Below, piece after piece: positions 10,875 through 21,228 of a DNA stretch of 64,000 nt. Location of the stretch: the NCBI GenBank assembly GCA_003415625.1, contig PYIU01000002.1, positions 186,001 to 250,000 on the forward strand. The letters run 5' to 3'. This DNA is from Aquanectria penicillioides. Taxonomy: Eukaryota; Ascomycota; Sordariomycetes; Hypocreales; Nectriaceae. The notes under the pieces are model-generated. The model was given only the letters and a program-made list of their open reading frames with translations, ran no database searches and was not told the origin of the DNA. The stretch's first letter is position 1. Every line of letters starts with the position of its first letter. The translations under genes and the position numbers were made by a program.

Positions 10875-11897
10875 TCAAGTAATGCTCAATCGTTCGGTAA
10901 ACCTCTTCCAAGACTTCATCCCTCTTTCTGCATGCTCGGCTGGCACATCCTCTCCTGGCTCCGCCATAGTCCGAGAAAAAAGCTCAAGAGACACGTAGCC
11001 CCTGTACCCAAGCCCATGAATGACTGCCTTTGCGACATCCTCAACCGGTAGATGTGCGCCTCGATCATCTTCGTACATGAAAACCCTTGCATTCCTTGAC
11101 CAGTTCATTCTCGGTGGCTGGCCATCAACGTGAAACGGGTGGCCCTTGACCACCGGAGCATCCATGCGTTCTCTATCCACAACTTGAAAATAAAATAACT
11201 TCCTTACGTCTAATGTGTTTATCAACTCCTCAAGACTTTTCTTCAGATCTTCGTCTGCATTCGGCGTCTTGCCTGTTGGCGAGGTTGGGTCTGCCCATAT
11301 ACCGCCTGCGATGTGGAAAGTATCGAGACACATGCCAAAGTTTGGTCGATCAACTCGACATACAATGTCCCACACGGCTTGCCATGTATCTGTGTACGTG
11401 CTCCAGCAGAGGTTCTCGTATGCAAATCGGATGGGTGGGTTTTCTGCTGCTCCAAGATCTGCTAGCTTCCGAAGATCCGCGGCAATCACATCTCGATCGT
11501 CGGTTAGGTGATCCGCCGGAAGGAAATTTGCAGGAACTTGAATCGTGGTTGTGCCTAGGACTTTGGCGATTCGAAACCACAGTTTCAATTTTTCAATCAG
11601 CCTGGCGTGCTGTTCCCGGTCCTTGAGACCATCGTAGAAGAGAAATGGTTGTAGCGTGATGATTTTGAGGCCATTTGCGGCGCAAACAGCCCCGGCATGT
11701 TGTGCGGCGTTTAAGAGCTGGTCTGGAGTAGGCTCTTCGGCACTGCCTGAGATCTTGCGAGCCAAATATTCAAGGTCTTCAAAAAAGATTTCTATGCCCC
11801 GAAAGCCAACCTTTGCTGCCTCTGCCATTTTCTTGTCAAAGTCATGGAGCCGTCCTCGGCCAAGCGAGGTGCTCATAATAGCTGGCTGGAAGGACAT
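10875..11897 (-). CDS. qa-4: 3-dehydroshikimate dehydratase
   Basis: This single-exon frame of 340 aa belongs to the sugar-phosphate isomerase/epimerase TIM-barrel family, at the size of fungal 3-dehydroshikimate dehydratases. The enzyme converts 3-dehydroshikimate to protocatechuate, the third step of quinate/shikimate catabolism, in the cytosol. Barrel-strand motifs appear in order: GFRGIEIFFEDLEYLA (residues ~32-47), ITLQPFLFYDGL (~80), ENLCWSTYTDTWQAVWDI (~160, metal-ligand Glu), GMCLDTFHIAGGIW (~190, Asp/His ligands), FYFQVVDRERM (~237) and YVSLELFSRTM (~300, C-terminal Glu ligand). The first ATG is used because homology begins a few residues later (PAIMSTSLGRG). Its neighbours on the right are the catabolic dehydroquinase and the quinate regulators, which supports the assignment. 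No damage is visible. Confidence 0.92.
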   Translation of the reverse strand: MSFQPAIMSTSLGRGRLHDFDKKMAEAAKVGFRGIEIFFEDLEYLARKISGSAEEPTPDQLLNAAQHAGAVCAANGLKIITLQPFLFYDGLKDREQHARLIEKLKLWFRIAKVLGTTTIQVPANFLPADHLTDDRDVIAADLRKLADLGAAENPPIRFAYENLCWSTYTDTWQAVWDIVCRVDRPNFGMCLDTFHIAGGIWADPTSPTGKTPNADEDLKKSLEELINTLDVRKLFYFQVVDRERMDAPVVKGHPFHVDGQPPRMNWSRNARVFMYEDDRGAHLPVEDVAKAVIHGLGYRGYVSLELFSRTMAEPGEDVPAEHAERGMKSWKRFTERLSIT

Positions 11898-12347
11898 TTT
11901 GGATGCGTTACCTCAGTTTTTGAATTGGGGAGCGTTAACTTGGACGTTCGCCGGTTTAATACATCGAAAATGGGTCCTGTCCGGGAGAATCATGAGCCGC
12001 AGTGGTGCGGAGCCTTGGCCGAAACATCATTTCCGGTAGAACTTGTGATATTACCGGAGTATCTCAAACACATATACGTTCCACAAGTGATGCGGAGAAC
12101 GAAGTGACCGAGGTTCACACGCTCTCGCCAAAACGTTAACGTCTCGGTTACTCAACGAGGGATTTGCCATTGTTTTAAGCAATATTCGTGTGTGCCGGGC
12201 TGCAACCGAAACAACTTGATTTTGACAATATTCATGAGTTCTACCACGAACGTAGCACTTGGTTAAACACTCGCAAGACAAGATTTTATTCAGGGAGATT
12301 CTATCCAAGCTATGGTGTACTGACGCCGCAGAGGATTCTCCTCCTCC
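11898..12347. promoter_or_regulatory. Upstream region of qa-4 (qa-2 to qa-4 intergenic)
   Basis: A 450-bp gap that must carry the qa-4 promoter and the qa-2 terminator. I looked for the 16-bp quinate-activator palindrome (GGRTAA...TTATCC type) and did not find a clear copy. An imperfect inverted pair, CCGGTA and TACCGG, lies at about 12031-12057; its meaning is unknown. Confidence 0.4.
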
Positions 12348-12800
12348 CTACCCCTGTGTCTTGACTTCGAGATGCTTTGCTGCAAACTCTAGAGCAGCCG
12401 AATATCCATGTACACCCATCCCACAAATAACCGCGGCTGCCTTGTCGCATAGATAACTCCGGTGTCGGAACGCTTCCCTCGTATGTGGGTTTGAAATATG
12501 AATCTCAATAAACGGGATGCCAACACCCAACAGAGCGTCCCTAATGGCCACGCTGGTGTGAGTAAACGCCGCAGGGTTGATAACGATGGCATCGGTGGTT
12601 CCTCTCGCTTGGTGAATGCGCTCGACAATGGCCCCTTCATGGTTGGACTGAAAGTGATGCAGCACTGCGTCGAGCTCGGCGGCTTGAGCGGTAGCAGCAG
12701 TGACTACATCATCAAGCGTGGTGCTGCCGTAAATGTGTGGCTCTCGCGTGCCGAGTAGGTTGAGGTTTGGGCCATTAATGAGAAGAATTGTGCGTCCCAT
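12348..12800 (-). CDS. qa-2: Catabolic (type II) 3-dehydroquinate dehydratase
   Basis: This intact frame of 150 aa is exactly the size of type II dehydroquinases. It dehydrates 3-dehydroquinate to 3-dehydroshikimate, the second step of quinate catabolism, as a dodecamer in the cytosol. The family signature is near the N-terminus: [18 protein letters not shown], with the catalytic Arg (of GTRE) and Tyr (of IYG). It is followed by [16 protein letters not shown] (~residues 77-92) and [17 protein letters not shown] (~100-116, catalytic His region). The start is fixed by homology ([12 protein letters not shown]). It lies between qa-4 and the repressor, all on the minus strand. Confidence 0.95.
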   Translation of the reverse strand: MGRTILLINGPNLNLLGTREPHIYGSTTLDDVVTAATAQAAELDAVLHHFQSNHEGAIVERIHQARGTTDAIVINPAAFTHTSVAIRDALLGVGIPFIEIHISNPHTREAFRHRSYLCDKAAAVICGMGVHGYSAALEFAAKHLEVKTQG

Positions 12801-13211
12801 GGTTAAAACTTGAGGTTAGCTGTGTTGGAGGTAACTGTACTGTGGAGGTAGTGATGCAGTCGAGCTGCCATGGCCATGGTACTTGGAAACATATATGCAA
12901 GTCAGCCAGGGACAGGGTCAACCGACCGGCATAATCATTTGCCGTACCTAGAGAACTGGAAGCACCGCAGATAATTACAGCGGATTCACGGTGTCCTGAT
13001 TTCGGCAATCAATCGATTATCTGGGCTAGGGCCCTGATCCACGAGGTTAAACTTGCGCGCCAATACCCAGGTGAGATCTTCTGTGCATTATTCTTTACAC
13101 ATAACCATAATGAATTCATCGCAGACAACCCAGCTACTATATACAGTGCTCTCCACGATATCCGCAACCAGAAGCATCCAGGTGCCTTGCATGACTGATA
13201 ACATCCGCCAA
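12801..13211. promoter_or_regulatory. Upstream region of qa-2
   Basis: A 411-bp gap carrying the qa-2 promoter and the repressor terminator. A perfect 12-bp palindrome CCATGGCCATGG lies near 12869-12880, about 70 bp upstream of the qa-2 start. I found no match to the known quinate-activator site. Confidence 0.4.
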
Positions 13212-15821
13212 CTAGTGCCCCTCTGTCTCCTCGACAGACCGTAGCCTTTCTTGCAGTTCCGTCTGATTGGAACCATCATCATCCGCTCTGAATACTCGCA
13301 GCACCTCTCGCCTCATTATCTTTCGAGGAGCCCGCCGGCCGGTGAAGAGCTCAAATTGCGCAAAGCCCTGCTCCGGTAGGACATCCAGTCCGTCCATGCT
13401 AACCCAGCCTCGTGACGACTCCCTACGAACTTGGTCGAGCAACGGCGTATTCAATGATTTATACCCCATTTCAACCACGACACCTCCCGTACCGCTGCCG
13501 AGCCATGCGTCTGGTAAAACGAATTTCGGGGCATTCCTGATAGGATGGGTTGGGATGCATGACGAGATGACAGTTGGAAGCCGGTAATCTTTCGGCCACT
13601 CCTGGTCGAGCGATTTGATAATGCAGAACCGGACGTTCTCATAATTTCGAAAGTCTTCTTTTTGGAGGAGCCGAGTAAAGTGCTGTATGACCTTTTGGGC
13701 ATTTTCTAGGGTGCGATTGTAGACGGCGATATTCTTGATCCCCAGCTGAAGCATGGCGTAAATAGTTGCACGAGCCATGCCTCCAGCGCCGATAACAAGG
13801 CCGCAGGTGTTTGACGTCACAGCATTGGCCGGGGAAAGGCCTCGTCGGATGCAAGCATGAATGCCAATCCAGTCGGTGTTCTCGCCATAGATCGCCTTGA
13901 TCGGCCCCGACCTGTTGACGGTCCGGAAAAAGTCTGCTCCTGTGGGAACAGAACCGTCCGCGTTGAGATGGCGAAGCGGGATCAGCGTGTTGACCGCCCC
14001 AATGGCTTCAGCATGGCTGCTCAGCGAATGCACCAAGCTCATGACTTCAATCTTGAAGGGGAGACCGACCGAGGCACCGCCGAAATCCGGGTCTTCCATT
14101 AGGAGCTGCAGCTGGCGTATCGATGATGACGACTGCGGCCGATGGTTATGAGGGATGCCGCACGCCTTGAACCCAGACTTGTGCATTGCCGGAGACAGGC
14201 TGTAATCCACCTCTACGCCAAAGACGTATAGTTTTAGAGGTTCATACACAAAGCAAGAAAACAGCGCTTGAGTTGCTTCCAGCGCAGTCATGGACGCCAC
14301 GTCCTCAAGAGAATCTGTGTTGACGACAGTGAGAGTGCGGTTGAACGAGGCCGAAGTCCGGCCCAGCAGCCCAGAGTTGTATGCCGTCAACGGGATTTTG
14401 TCCTTCCTCGAATCCACGGCACCTCGCAACTGCGCAATTGTAAAGTTGTCTTCCATTGAAGATGCTGGGCGGACGAGGCGGGCCATGTGGCAGCCCAACC
14501 TACTGGCCTTGTCGTACCATGAAAGCCATGCCGGCGAGTCCCACGGTGGAGCATTTTCTTCCAGTTCGCAGTTCCCAATGACCTTTGTCCGTCTGCAATC
14601 AGCGAGTACTTTGGATATTCGGGAGTCGTCAAGCCTCAGGTCAACAGTTATCATCTCCGGTGCCAGCCGCATCGCATGGTCGAGAAGGCTGAGGTAGTCG
14701 CCAACGAGGTCCTCATCTCCCACGCCTGACAAGGGAATATGCAACAGAATTGGCAATATAGTGTTTCGCCGTGCTTTCCCCACGGCTCTTGTGATATCGT
14801 CGACCACGCTGCCGAGACCGTCCACCCTGATCTGGATGGCATCGACTCCAGTCACATGCTTATCCATATCAATGGTTTCCTCCAAGACCGCCGACATTGG
14901 TAGAGAGGCTGCATAGGTAAACTGCCGGTCCTCAACTGCCATTTTCGCCAGCGGAAGCGCAGGCTCGGTAAATGCAAAGGTACCGGCTGGAAATATCAGC
15001 GACAGAAATTTGAGAAAGTGTCTCTCCGTCTTCTTGAGTGCCAGGCATTGCGTTGGCACCCTTTCTCGTCGACGTGTCCCCTGAGCCTCATGAGACCTGG
15101 CGGCCTTTTCCGAAATGTTAAAAAACTCAAAGTTGGTGCATGTGCGGAAGATGGCGCTGCTGATACGGATGAGATCCCAAACCTTGGCCTTGTCTCCAAT
15201 GTTGAAGAGATGCTCGATTGCGTCGGCGTCTCGGATCACATGGATGACCGGGTTGGTTGCGCAAAACTCGCGGAGCAGGGACTGGATGCGGCTGCATGTC
15301 CAGGAGCAAACCAGAACGCACTTGGTCGGGTGTCGATGGAGGATGCTCTGCAGGAGGTTCGCCTGCTTCTCCTGGCATTGAACCGGCCCGTGGTTTGTCT
15401 TGTAGTCGACGCTGGAGATGCCTAGGGCGCTCTGAAAAGCCGTTTCCAGATCAATCACCTTTCTGCTCAGGGCAGACGACGCCATGATGGCAAGCGTAGA
15501 CTTGCCAGCACCGCGAGTGCCGACAATGACGATGGAGGCATCAGGACTGAATTCAGCGAGCGGTTCTGCTGACAGCGGCGGATTGCAGACATGCTGAGGT
15601 TTGCTTCGAGCAATTATCAACCCCGCCGAGTGGACCTTGGTGTTGACGTTGCGGCTGCTTCTGCGGCGAGTAAATGGCGGCTGATCGCTCGTCAGCGTCG
15701 CCTGCGGTGACCTCTTGACGCCCGCCATGAGTCCAACCTCGCTGTTTACGAGTTTCTTGTTTCCAACATCTCTGCGGCGGACGAGGAAGAGGTTGTGCGC
15801 TGCGTGGGAGTTTACGCTCAA
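13212..15821 (-). CDS. qa-1S: Quinate pathway repressor protein
   Basis: A single-exon frame of 869 aa, near the size of the QUTR/QA-1S repressors. These proteins derive from the last three domains of the pentafunctional AROM protein. They bind the Zn2Cys6 activator and hold it inactive until quinate or dehydroquinate is present. Domain order is visible: a shikimate-kinase-like P-loop (IVGTRGAGKSTLAIMASSAL, ~residues 97-117), a type-I dehydroquinase-like middle (TGVDAIQIRVDGL, MITVDLRLDD, VIGNCELE), and a shikimate-dehydrogenase-like C-terminus (YSLSPAMHKSGFKACG, ENTDWIGIHACIRRGL, GLVIGAGGMARATIYAML). The sequence from residue ~75 on is homologous; the first ~75 residues are lysine/arginine-rich and less certain. 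It is divergent from the activator gene with a shared 204-bp promoter. No damage is seen. Confidence 0.93.
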   Translation of the reverse strand: MSVNSHAAHNLFLVRRRDVGNKKLVNSEVGLMAGVKRSPQATLTSDQPPFTRRRSSRNVNTKVHSAGLIIARSKPQHVCNPPLSAEPLAEFSPDASIVIVGTRGAGKSTLAIMASSALSRKVIDLETAFQSALGISSVDYKTNHGPVQCQEKQANLLQSILHRHPTKCVLVCSWTCSRIQSLLREFCATNPVIHVIRDADAIEHLFNIGDKAKVWDLIRISSAIFRTCTNFEFFNISEKAARSHEAQGTRRRERVPTQCLALKKTERHFLKFLSLIFPAGTFAFTEPALPLAKMAVEDRQFTYAASLPMSAVLEETIDMDKHVTGVDAIQIRVDGLGSVVDDITRAVGKARRNTILPILLHIPLSGVGDEDLVGDYLSLLDHAMRLAPEMITVDLRLDDSRISKVLADCRRTKVIGNCELEENAPPWDSPAWLSWYDKASRLGCHMARLVRPASSMEDNFTIAQLRGAVDSRKDKIPLTAYNSGLLGRTSASFNRTLTVVNTDSLEDVASMTALEATQALFSCFVYEPLKLYVFGVEVDYSLSPAMHKSGFKACGIPHNHRPQSSSSIRQLQLLMEDPDFGGASVGLPFKIEVMSLVHSLSSHAEAIGAVNTLIPLRHLNADGSVPTGADFFRTVNRSGPIKAIYGENTDWIGIHACIRRGLSPANAVTSNTCGLVIGAGGMARATIYAMLQLGIKNIAVYNRTLENAQKVIQHFTRLLQKEDFRNYENVRFCIIKSLDQEWPKDYRLPTVISSCIPTHPIRNAPKFVLPDAWLGSGTGGVVVEMGYKSLNTPLLDQVRRESSRGWVSMDGLDVLPEQGFAQFELFTGRRAPRKIMRREVLRVFRADDDGSNQTELQERLRSVEETEGH

Positions 15822-16025
15822 CAGTCTAACTCCGCTTCCGTCTTGGCCCGGCTATCCGTTTAGCCGTGTCACAATAGTGGCTTGCGAGCGGGGTTGAAGA
15901 GCAACTCTCTGCATCTGTTCTTTGAAATCGTTCAATAGATGCAATGGCGCAAACTCCAATGATTATTGGGACCGAGCCTGTCGTTCCATCGAGTATCTGC
16001 TGCCAGATAACATCGAGCTTCCACC
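15822..16025. promoter_or_regulatory. Divergent promoter between repressor and activator genes
   Basis: A 204-bp gap between the start codons of the minus-strand repressor and the plus-strand activator gene. The divergent pairing matches the qa-1S/qa-1F layout in other fungi. I could not identify a consensus quinate-activator site or a clear TATA box. Confidence 0.6.
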
Positions 16026-17959
16026 ATGATGCGGCGCAGGAGAACGCGGCCCACCGCGGACGAGCCCGCAAATCCAGAGGCCAAACGGCAACGAGTCTCG
16101 ATTGCCTGCGACTCATGTCGAATGGCAAAAGGGAAATGCGACGGTGGCCGGCCTCGCTGTGCCACTTGCGTCGCCCACAACAAGACTTGTTCCTACACTC
16201 ACGCCGCCCGGAAGCGAGGCGTGCCCACGGGCTATCTGAGATCCATGGAAGTGGCCATTGGGTGGCTTTTCGAGCAGTACCCGGGATCAGAAGCAGCCTT
16301 GCATCGCATGCTGAGTCAAAACGACGGCGCAGACGGTGTCCGGCTGCTGGCGACCAAGAACGAGGCCAGCGGTCGGTTCTACCGCCGGTGGAGCAAGAGT
16401 GCCGTTTATAGAGACATTGGCAAAGTCATCTCGGGCGAAGCCCTTCAGACGGACGTGTCGATAGACGACTCGGAGCCGCAGGAAGACAGTCCGGCAAACA
16501 CATTCCCGGGGTCCCGCCAATCCGAACCACGCCCGGTCTCTCAACCTGACCCTGGCAATTTCGATGCTTTGAAATACCCAGGCTTGGTCCCGAAGCTAGG
16601 GCCCCTTGTCCTACCATCCAACTGGAAGCGCCTTGTTGAGGTGTACTTTGCTTACACCGACTGCTGGTTGCCCATCATCGAGCGAGATTCCGTCACCAGA
16701 ATAGCCTCGCTATATCCATCCGAAGGCCTCTGCATCGATCCTCATCGATCCTCATCGTTGCACGCCCAGTTATGGTCAGTTTTAGCACTAGCAGCTTTTC
16801 AAGATGCCTCGTCCCCGTCCAGCCAGTCTCCGCACGAAATACACTCTGTCGCGTGCGCGCTGAGCGCTGCCCACGGGGAAAACTCCAAGGCCCCTTATAT
16901 AACCTCTTTAATACTTCAAGCTCTAATCCAAATCGGTCGGGGGAAAACGGTCGACGCATGGCTTCTTATCGGCAAGACATGGCGTCTGGCTCTGGGTGGT
17001 CATTCCGACACTGCAAACGACTCGATTCTTCGCCCACTCCTAGCTGCCTCATCGATGCTGGATACGCTTCTCTCGCTTTGCCTTGGGCACTTGGAAGCGG
17101 CCGCTCATATGCGTCTAGCCCTCCCCCAAGATACCTTCACACAGCCAAACTCAGACCGTCTGACCCCAGAGTCCATCTCGCCTCTAGCCACATTTCAACA
17201 ACTACATATCTTTTGCCAGCTTTGGTTGCAACGCACAGATGCAAAACCAACTGCCGAGGATTTATTAAAAAGCCTAGATCCCAAATTCTCATTTTGTAAT
17301 TCCCTGATCATAGGGAGTTCCATCCCCTCAGTCCCGTCGGCCTCTCTGGTCCAGGCCATGTTTTTAACCATGACCCTGCTTTTAGCCCCCGGACCCCGAC
17401 CCGCTTTGTTCCTGAACCTCTTGGAAGTGGTGGAACTGTGCATAGATAAGACGGGAGCCCGCGGGACGCCCCAATAATGATTACGCTCATGGAGATGATT
17501 CGCCAAGCTGGGCGTATATATGGAGAGGAAAAGACTAGGTGGGAGACGGCGCTGGGTGCGCTACGGGACGTCTGGAGACCGGGAAACGGTGCGACAAATC
17601 TAACCGCGTCTCTTGTTGACACCAGTCATGTCACCCAGGCTGTGATTTCTCACATTGTCTCTGTGGAAAATTTAGACGTCTCAATGGAACCACCCAGTCA
17701 AAGACAACTAACAACTGACCGGCAATCGTACCCGGCAAACAGCTCTAGCTTCAGAGCTTCGCTCATGGAGCCAGGCTCACATGCAACCACGGATAATACT
17801 CCAGGATCAAGCCAAAGAGAATACGACGACATCTTAGACGAGCTGGGATCAATCGACTATGCGGATACCATAGACGCGAATTCGAAATTCATGGCGAATT
17901 TGGGTTTTGCTCCTGGGTATGATTTAGGTGAAATGTTTCTAAGTGATTTCAGTACTTAG
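16026..17959 (+). CDS. qa-1F: Quinate pathway Zn2Cys6 activator, frameshifted
   Basis: The N-terminus carries a Zn2Cys6 binuclear cluster (IACDSCRMAKGKCDGGRPRC ... C, residues ~26-56) followed by a linker. A fungal-specific regulatory region includes LVEVYFAYTDCWLPIIERDS and the conserved HSVACALSAAHGE...LILQALIQIGRGKTVDAWLL block. The first frame stops at TAA 17475-17477, and the homologous reading continues one frame over as IMITLMEMIRQAGRIYGEEK to a stop at 17957-17959. The break lies in GCCCGCGGGACGCCCCAAT and fits either one lost C in the C4 run (17469-17472) or one gained CG at about 17459-17463. Bridged, the protein would be about 643 aa, shorter than the roughly 800 aa I recall for known homologues. 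As read, the protein loses its last quarter. It may be a real mutation or a sequence error. Confidence 0.85.
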
Positions 17960-18015
17960 AAGAATCAACATTGCATGCACATTGCATGTATATGAATCAT
18001 TACTTGATTCAAATG

Positions 18016-19007
18016 CTATAGCAACTTGACCTTTTGTGCAATTCCATCTTGGACTCTCTGCTGAATCGCCTCATCCAATGTCTTTCCGGTCCAATATCTG
18101 TCCTGTTCAAGACCCTGCCAGATCAGCGCCTCTGTTCCGAGAATCACGCACCAACCATTGCCCCTGGCCAAGGCTTCGATCCGAGTAAATAGTGTTGGAT
18201 TGTAGCACATCTCCAAGATGACACCTTTGCGCACTTTCGTGAGGAAATTTTCCATAATTTTCCGCGCCAGAATCTCTCCTCTTGCGTCTTGGGCTGAAAA
18301 TCGGGCACGCATGAGACAATAGCTCCCGGAGCCTCGAGGTCTGCGGCCTGAGACACAGTTTTCACAGGTAATAGAGCCTCGCCATAGCCTCGCTTAGAGT
18401 AGTCTTCAATAACTGCATTGACCTCGCTCTCGTCACGATTCACAAGATAGATGGTCGTGGCTTGCATCCATTTCCTCAAGGCGTATCCGGCACTCCGCGC
18501 TGCACCCCCGCCGCCGATAGCGAGGGCTAGGCGACCATGGAATTGTTTGTCAGGGTCCGAGATATTCTCATAAAATGCGTCCCGGATGCCAATCACATCC
18601 GTGTTAGCGCCACAAAAGACTCGTTGGCCATTTTCCTCTCGGATAAACAGAGTATTGCAAGCCCCCACATCCCGGCACTCGTCCGTGAGTTCGTCCAAAA
18701 ATGGCAAAACTAACATCTTATTTGGCATTGTAATCGCCGCACCTTGACTTGTGAGCTTCGTTCAACCCGCAGCGTAGCCCATACCGAAGAAGTCAGGGTG
18801 GCGAGCAAGCTCGATAAAGGCCGTGACGTCTGCGGAGTCAAGCCGGACCTGTCCCCATCGTAGGCCAAGGCCTTGGAAGACTATGTCGTGTAGGAACGGC
18901 GCCCATGAATGAGTCAGCTTGTTACCAAATACATAGGCGTGTTTTCCAAGCTGAGAGACCTCATGGGGGGCGAGAGAGTCGCCAGAGACATGAACTGGGC
19001 CAGGCAT
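18016..19007 (-). CDS. qa-3: Quinate/shikimate dehydrogenase, frameshifted
   Basis: Exon 1 (18785-19007) encodes the start of the shikimate/quinate 5-dehydrogenase fold ([19 protein letters not shown]). A 42-nt intron (18743-18784, donor GTATGG, branch-like GCTCAC, acceptor AAG) removes an in-frame TGA and joins DFFG to AAITMPNK, giving the conserved 'TMPNK' with the catalytic Lys. The GANTD catalytic Asp and the nucleotide-binding [13 protein letters not shown] follow. At 18274-18275 an extra AG (GAG GAG AG ATT) shifts the frame; removing it restores [14 protein letters not shown] through to the stop. The corrected length would be 315 aa, normal for the family. As read, the C-terminal third is lost. 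The enzyme starts quinate catabolism, oxidising quinate to 3-dehydroquinate with NAD. It converges on the activator gene, 57 bp away. Confidence 0.85.
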
Positions 19008-19546
19008 TTTGTGGCTCGTGGATCATGATGATGATCTGGTTACAATTGTGGCTTCCTAAATACGTCATTGAGTGTTTCCCACCAGAAGAATAGCCATTGC
19101 CAAAGGCCGATTTGGTTATGATTGCCAGGAGTTTTGTTCTGCCGAGGAACATTGCATTCCCGTGTACGATCACACTTAGCCGTTGCTGGTGTCACACTTT
19201 AGCGTACTTCCTAGTTAGGACGATAGCCGAGGTTGTTGATGCTCCCTGTAGTCATGCCAATGATAGCCAAATAGTCGATTGCAATTTTCAAACTGACAAT
19301 CATCAGTCGTGTTGCCGGAATTAAGCCTTCACTTTGGTTTGGACACATCGATGTAGTCAGCGAAAGCCTTGCCACTAAAGTCTTGAGCGTGTTAGTTACC
19401 GGAAAAGCCGAATGACGTACAAACTTCCTGAACCAAACCTTCGTGGCCCTGGTTAATGGCGCATTGATCTCATATCTGCCGTCGAAATCGAGTCCGCGGC
19501 CTCCCTTGTTGGATACTTGAATTACTATATTTGAGAACCACCCCTC
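19008..19546. other. Intergenic stretch upstream of qa-3
   Basis: About 540 bp that must include the qa-3 promoter. No other coding or structured element is recognised, and no quinate-activator palindrome was found by eye. Confidence 0.5.
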
Positions 19547-20915
19547 TTGAGATCAAGAACTATGCGCTCGACCTTTCGTGTCCGCTTTGTTGCCTGCGAT
19601 AAATACCCATCTACTTCAATCTCACTCGATCCACCCGCTAATGAAAGAGGTAAACGATGGCGGAGTCGGAGAGGATGCCGTGAGTGCAAATCAAGGCACT
19701 TGAAATGTGACGAGACCTTCCCTGTATGCTTGCGGTGTCAACAGTAAGGGCTGCTGTGTTCGTCAGCGCAGCGGCCTGCACAATGGCAGACGGAGATGCC
19801 CTGGCTTGCCAACCCGTTGAATGATCCCCTTATCGAGTTGCCCGACGCAAACAAGCGGCTCCTGCAATACTAGTACGAGAATTGCAGCAAAATCATAGTG
19901 CTCAACCCGAACGAGCACAACCCCTGGTCATGGCTGATCCTGCAGCACATGGTTGCGTCTCCATCACTCGCACACGCCATCCAGAGCTACAGCGCTGCCC
20001 ACGAGCACTTTTATCAGCCGTAGAACCTTGCACCATGTCTCAGAGAGCGCGGACATGCTATCAGTCTTGTCCGGCAGAAACTCCAACAGCGAAACACGAG
20101 CTTGTTGTCATCCTTCCTGGCCGTCTTCATCCTCGGGCACAGCTCAGGATAGGTAGAAGAAGATCCACTCACAGGAGCACCTGCTGGGCGGACGTGCAAT
20201 CTTGGACGTGATTGTCACAGATGAAAAGTTGCGAACCGACCCAGCAGGCGGGTTTATTCTGGGCTGCTATCTCTTCTGGGACGTAGGAAGCTGCTTCGTC
20301 GCCAAGCCCGAAAGCCTGCAGCCGCTGAATACAGAGCCAATGTTCGACGCCATACAACAGAGTAGCGGTTCGTTCCACCCCATCACCAGATACTTAGGAG
20401 AAGTTTTCTATCTGATATCCTCCCTTGGTCGATACTGCCCACGGGTTTCGGACTACGGGGAAGTGGATGTATTTTTCGAGGCAGCCTTGGAGGAACAGCT
20501 GCTGGAATGGGTTGCAACGAGTGAGAACGCCCAGTTATCTGTGCTAGGCGAATCTTACAGGAGGCACGGGTTGTTCATGCTCAACCGGATATGCGGTCGG
20601 CCTTCTTCCTACTTCGAATCCCACCGTCACGGGGACGAGGACATCGTGAAGGAATCGGCTATTCGGCGACTCGCCCTGGCAACCGTCAACAGTCTGGCGC
20701 AAACGCCAACAGATTGCTCTTATTTTGATTTTCAGTCAATCCCACTTCTCACCGGCGGCTCCGAGCTGTCACAGGACGATGTGGTACTAAGAGAAGAAGT
20801 AGTCAGTCGCTTCAAAGCCTTGTACTCGACAAACCGCGCCCCCATTGACCTATGGGCGGTAACGTTGCTCGAGGAGCTGTGGCAAATCAGAGATGCCGGC
20901 AGCAGGATGTCGTAG
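19547..20915 (+). pseudogene. Decayed Zn2Cys6 transcription factor
   Basis: The zinc cluster is readable (RRGCRECKSRHLKCDETF ... CLRC, from ~19667) but is cut by TAA at 19746-19748, just before GLLC, which would complete it. In the same frame the linker continues as WLANPLNDPLIELPDANKRL and NPWSWLILQHMVASPSLAHA, the 'Fungal_trans_2' type, broken by TAG stops at about 19873 and 20020. A later frame (20202-20915) gives a clean C-terminal half: GGFILGCYLFWDVGSCFV ... LLEELWQIRDAGSRM. There are thus several nonsense changes and at least one frame change in an otherwise collinear gene of about 450 codons. Introns cannot explain all the stops: the GTAAGG at the first stop would give a cluster with abnormal cysteine spacing. 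Confidence 0.75.
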
Positions 20916-21228
20916 GTTCAATTCATGCTGGTTAAAGATTGGGAGTTAATTATTTTATGAGGGCCTAGCCATAGGTCGATAAGACCAGCTGTAGGATATG
21001 AGGAATGGCAGGCTGTAATTGTTCCACCAACGGCACAACATCCCTCTCCGACAGATGCAAACTAGTTATCGCCAGTTTTTGTCGTGTTCCAAGTTACGTT
21101 GTGCTCAGCAGATTCTCCCTGTCATTCCCATGCGAAACATTGCAGGTCATAGAATAACAAAGTCCGCAGCCGAACGCGGACTTTCAACCAACTAGCTAGT
21201 CAAGTCTTGGGCGGAATTCCGCTACTGT
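20916..21228. other. Gap between two dead transcription factors
   Basis: About 310 bp. No zinc cluster for the next gene is recognisable here, although its regulatory domain begins shortly after. I see nothing else. Confidence 0.5.

Noticed and set aside
11898..13211. Search for the quinate-activator palindrome (GGRTAA...TTATCC type) upstream of qa-4 and qa-2
   Set aside because: No convincing copy seen by eye; only unrelated palindromes (CCATGGCCATGG and CCGGTA/TACCGG arms).
18743..18784. In-frame TGA and an apparent 30-bp insertion in qa-3 flanked by TGCGG
   Set aside because: A canonical 42-nt intron (GTATGG...AAG) removes it and restores [11 protein letters not shown], so it is not an insertion or recoded stop.
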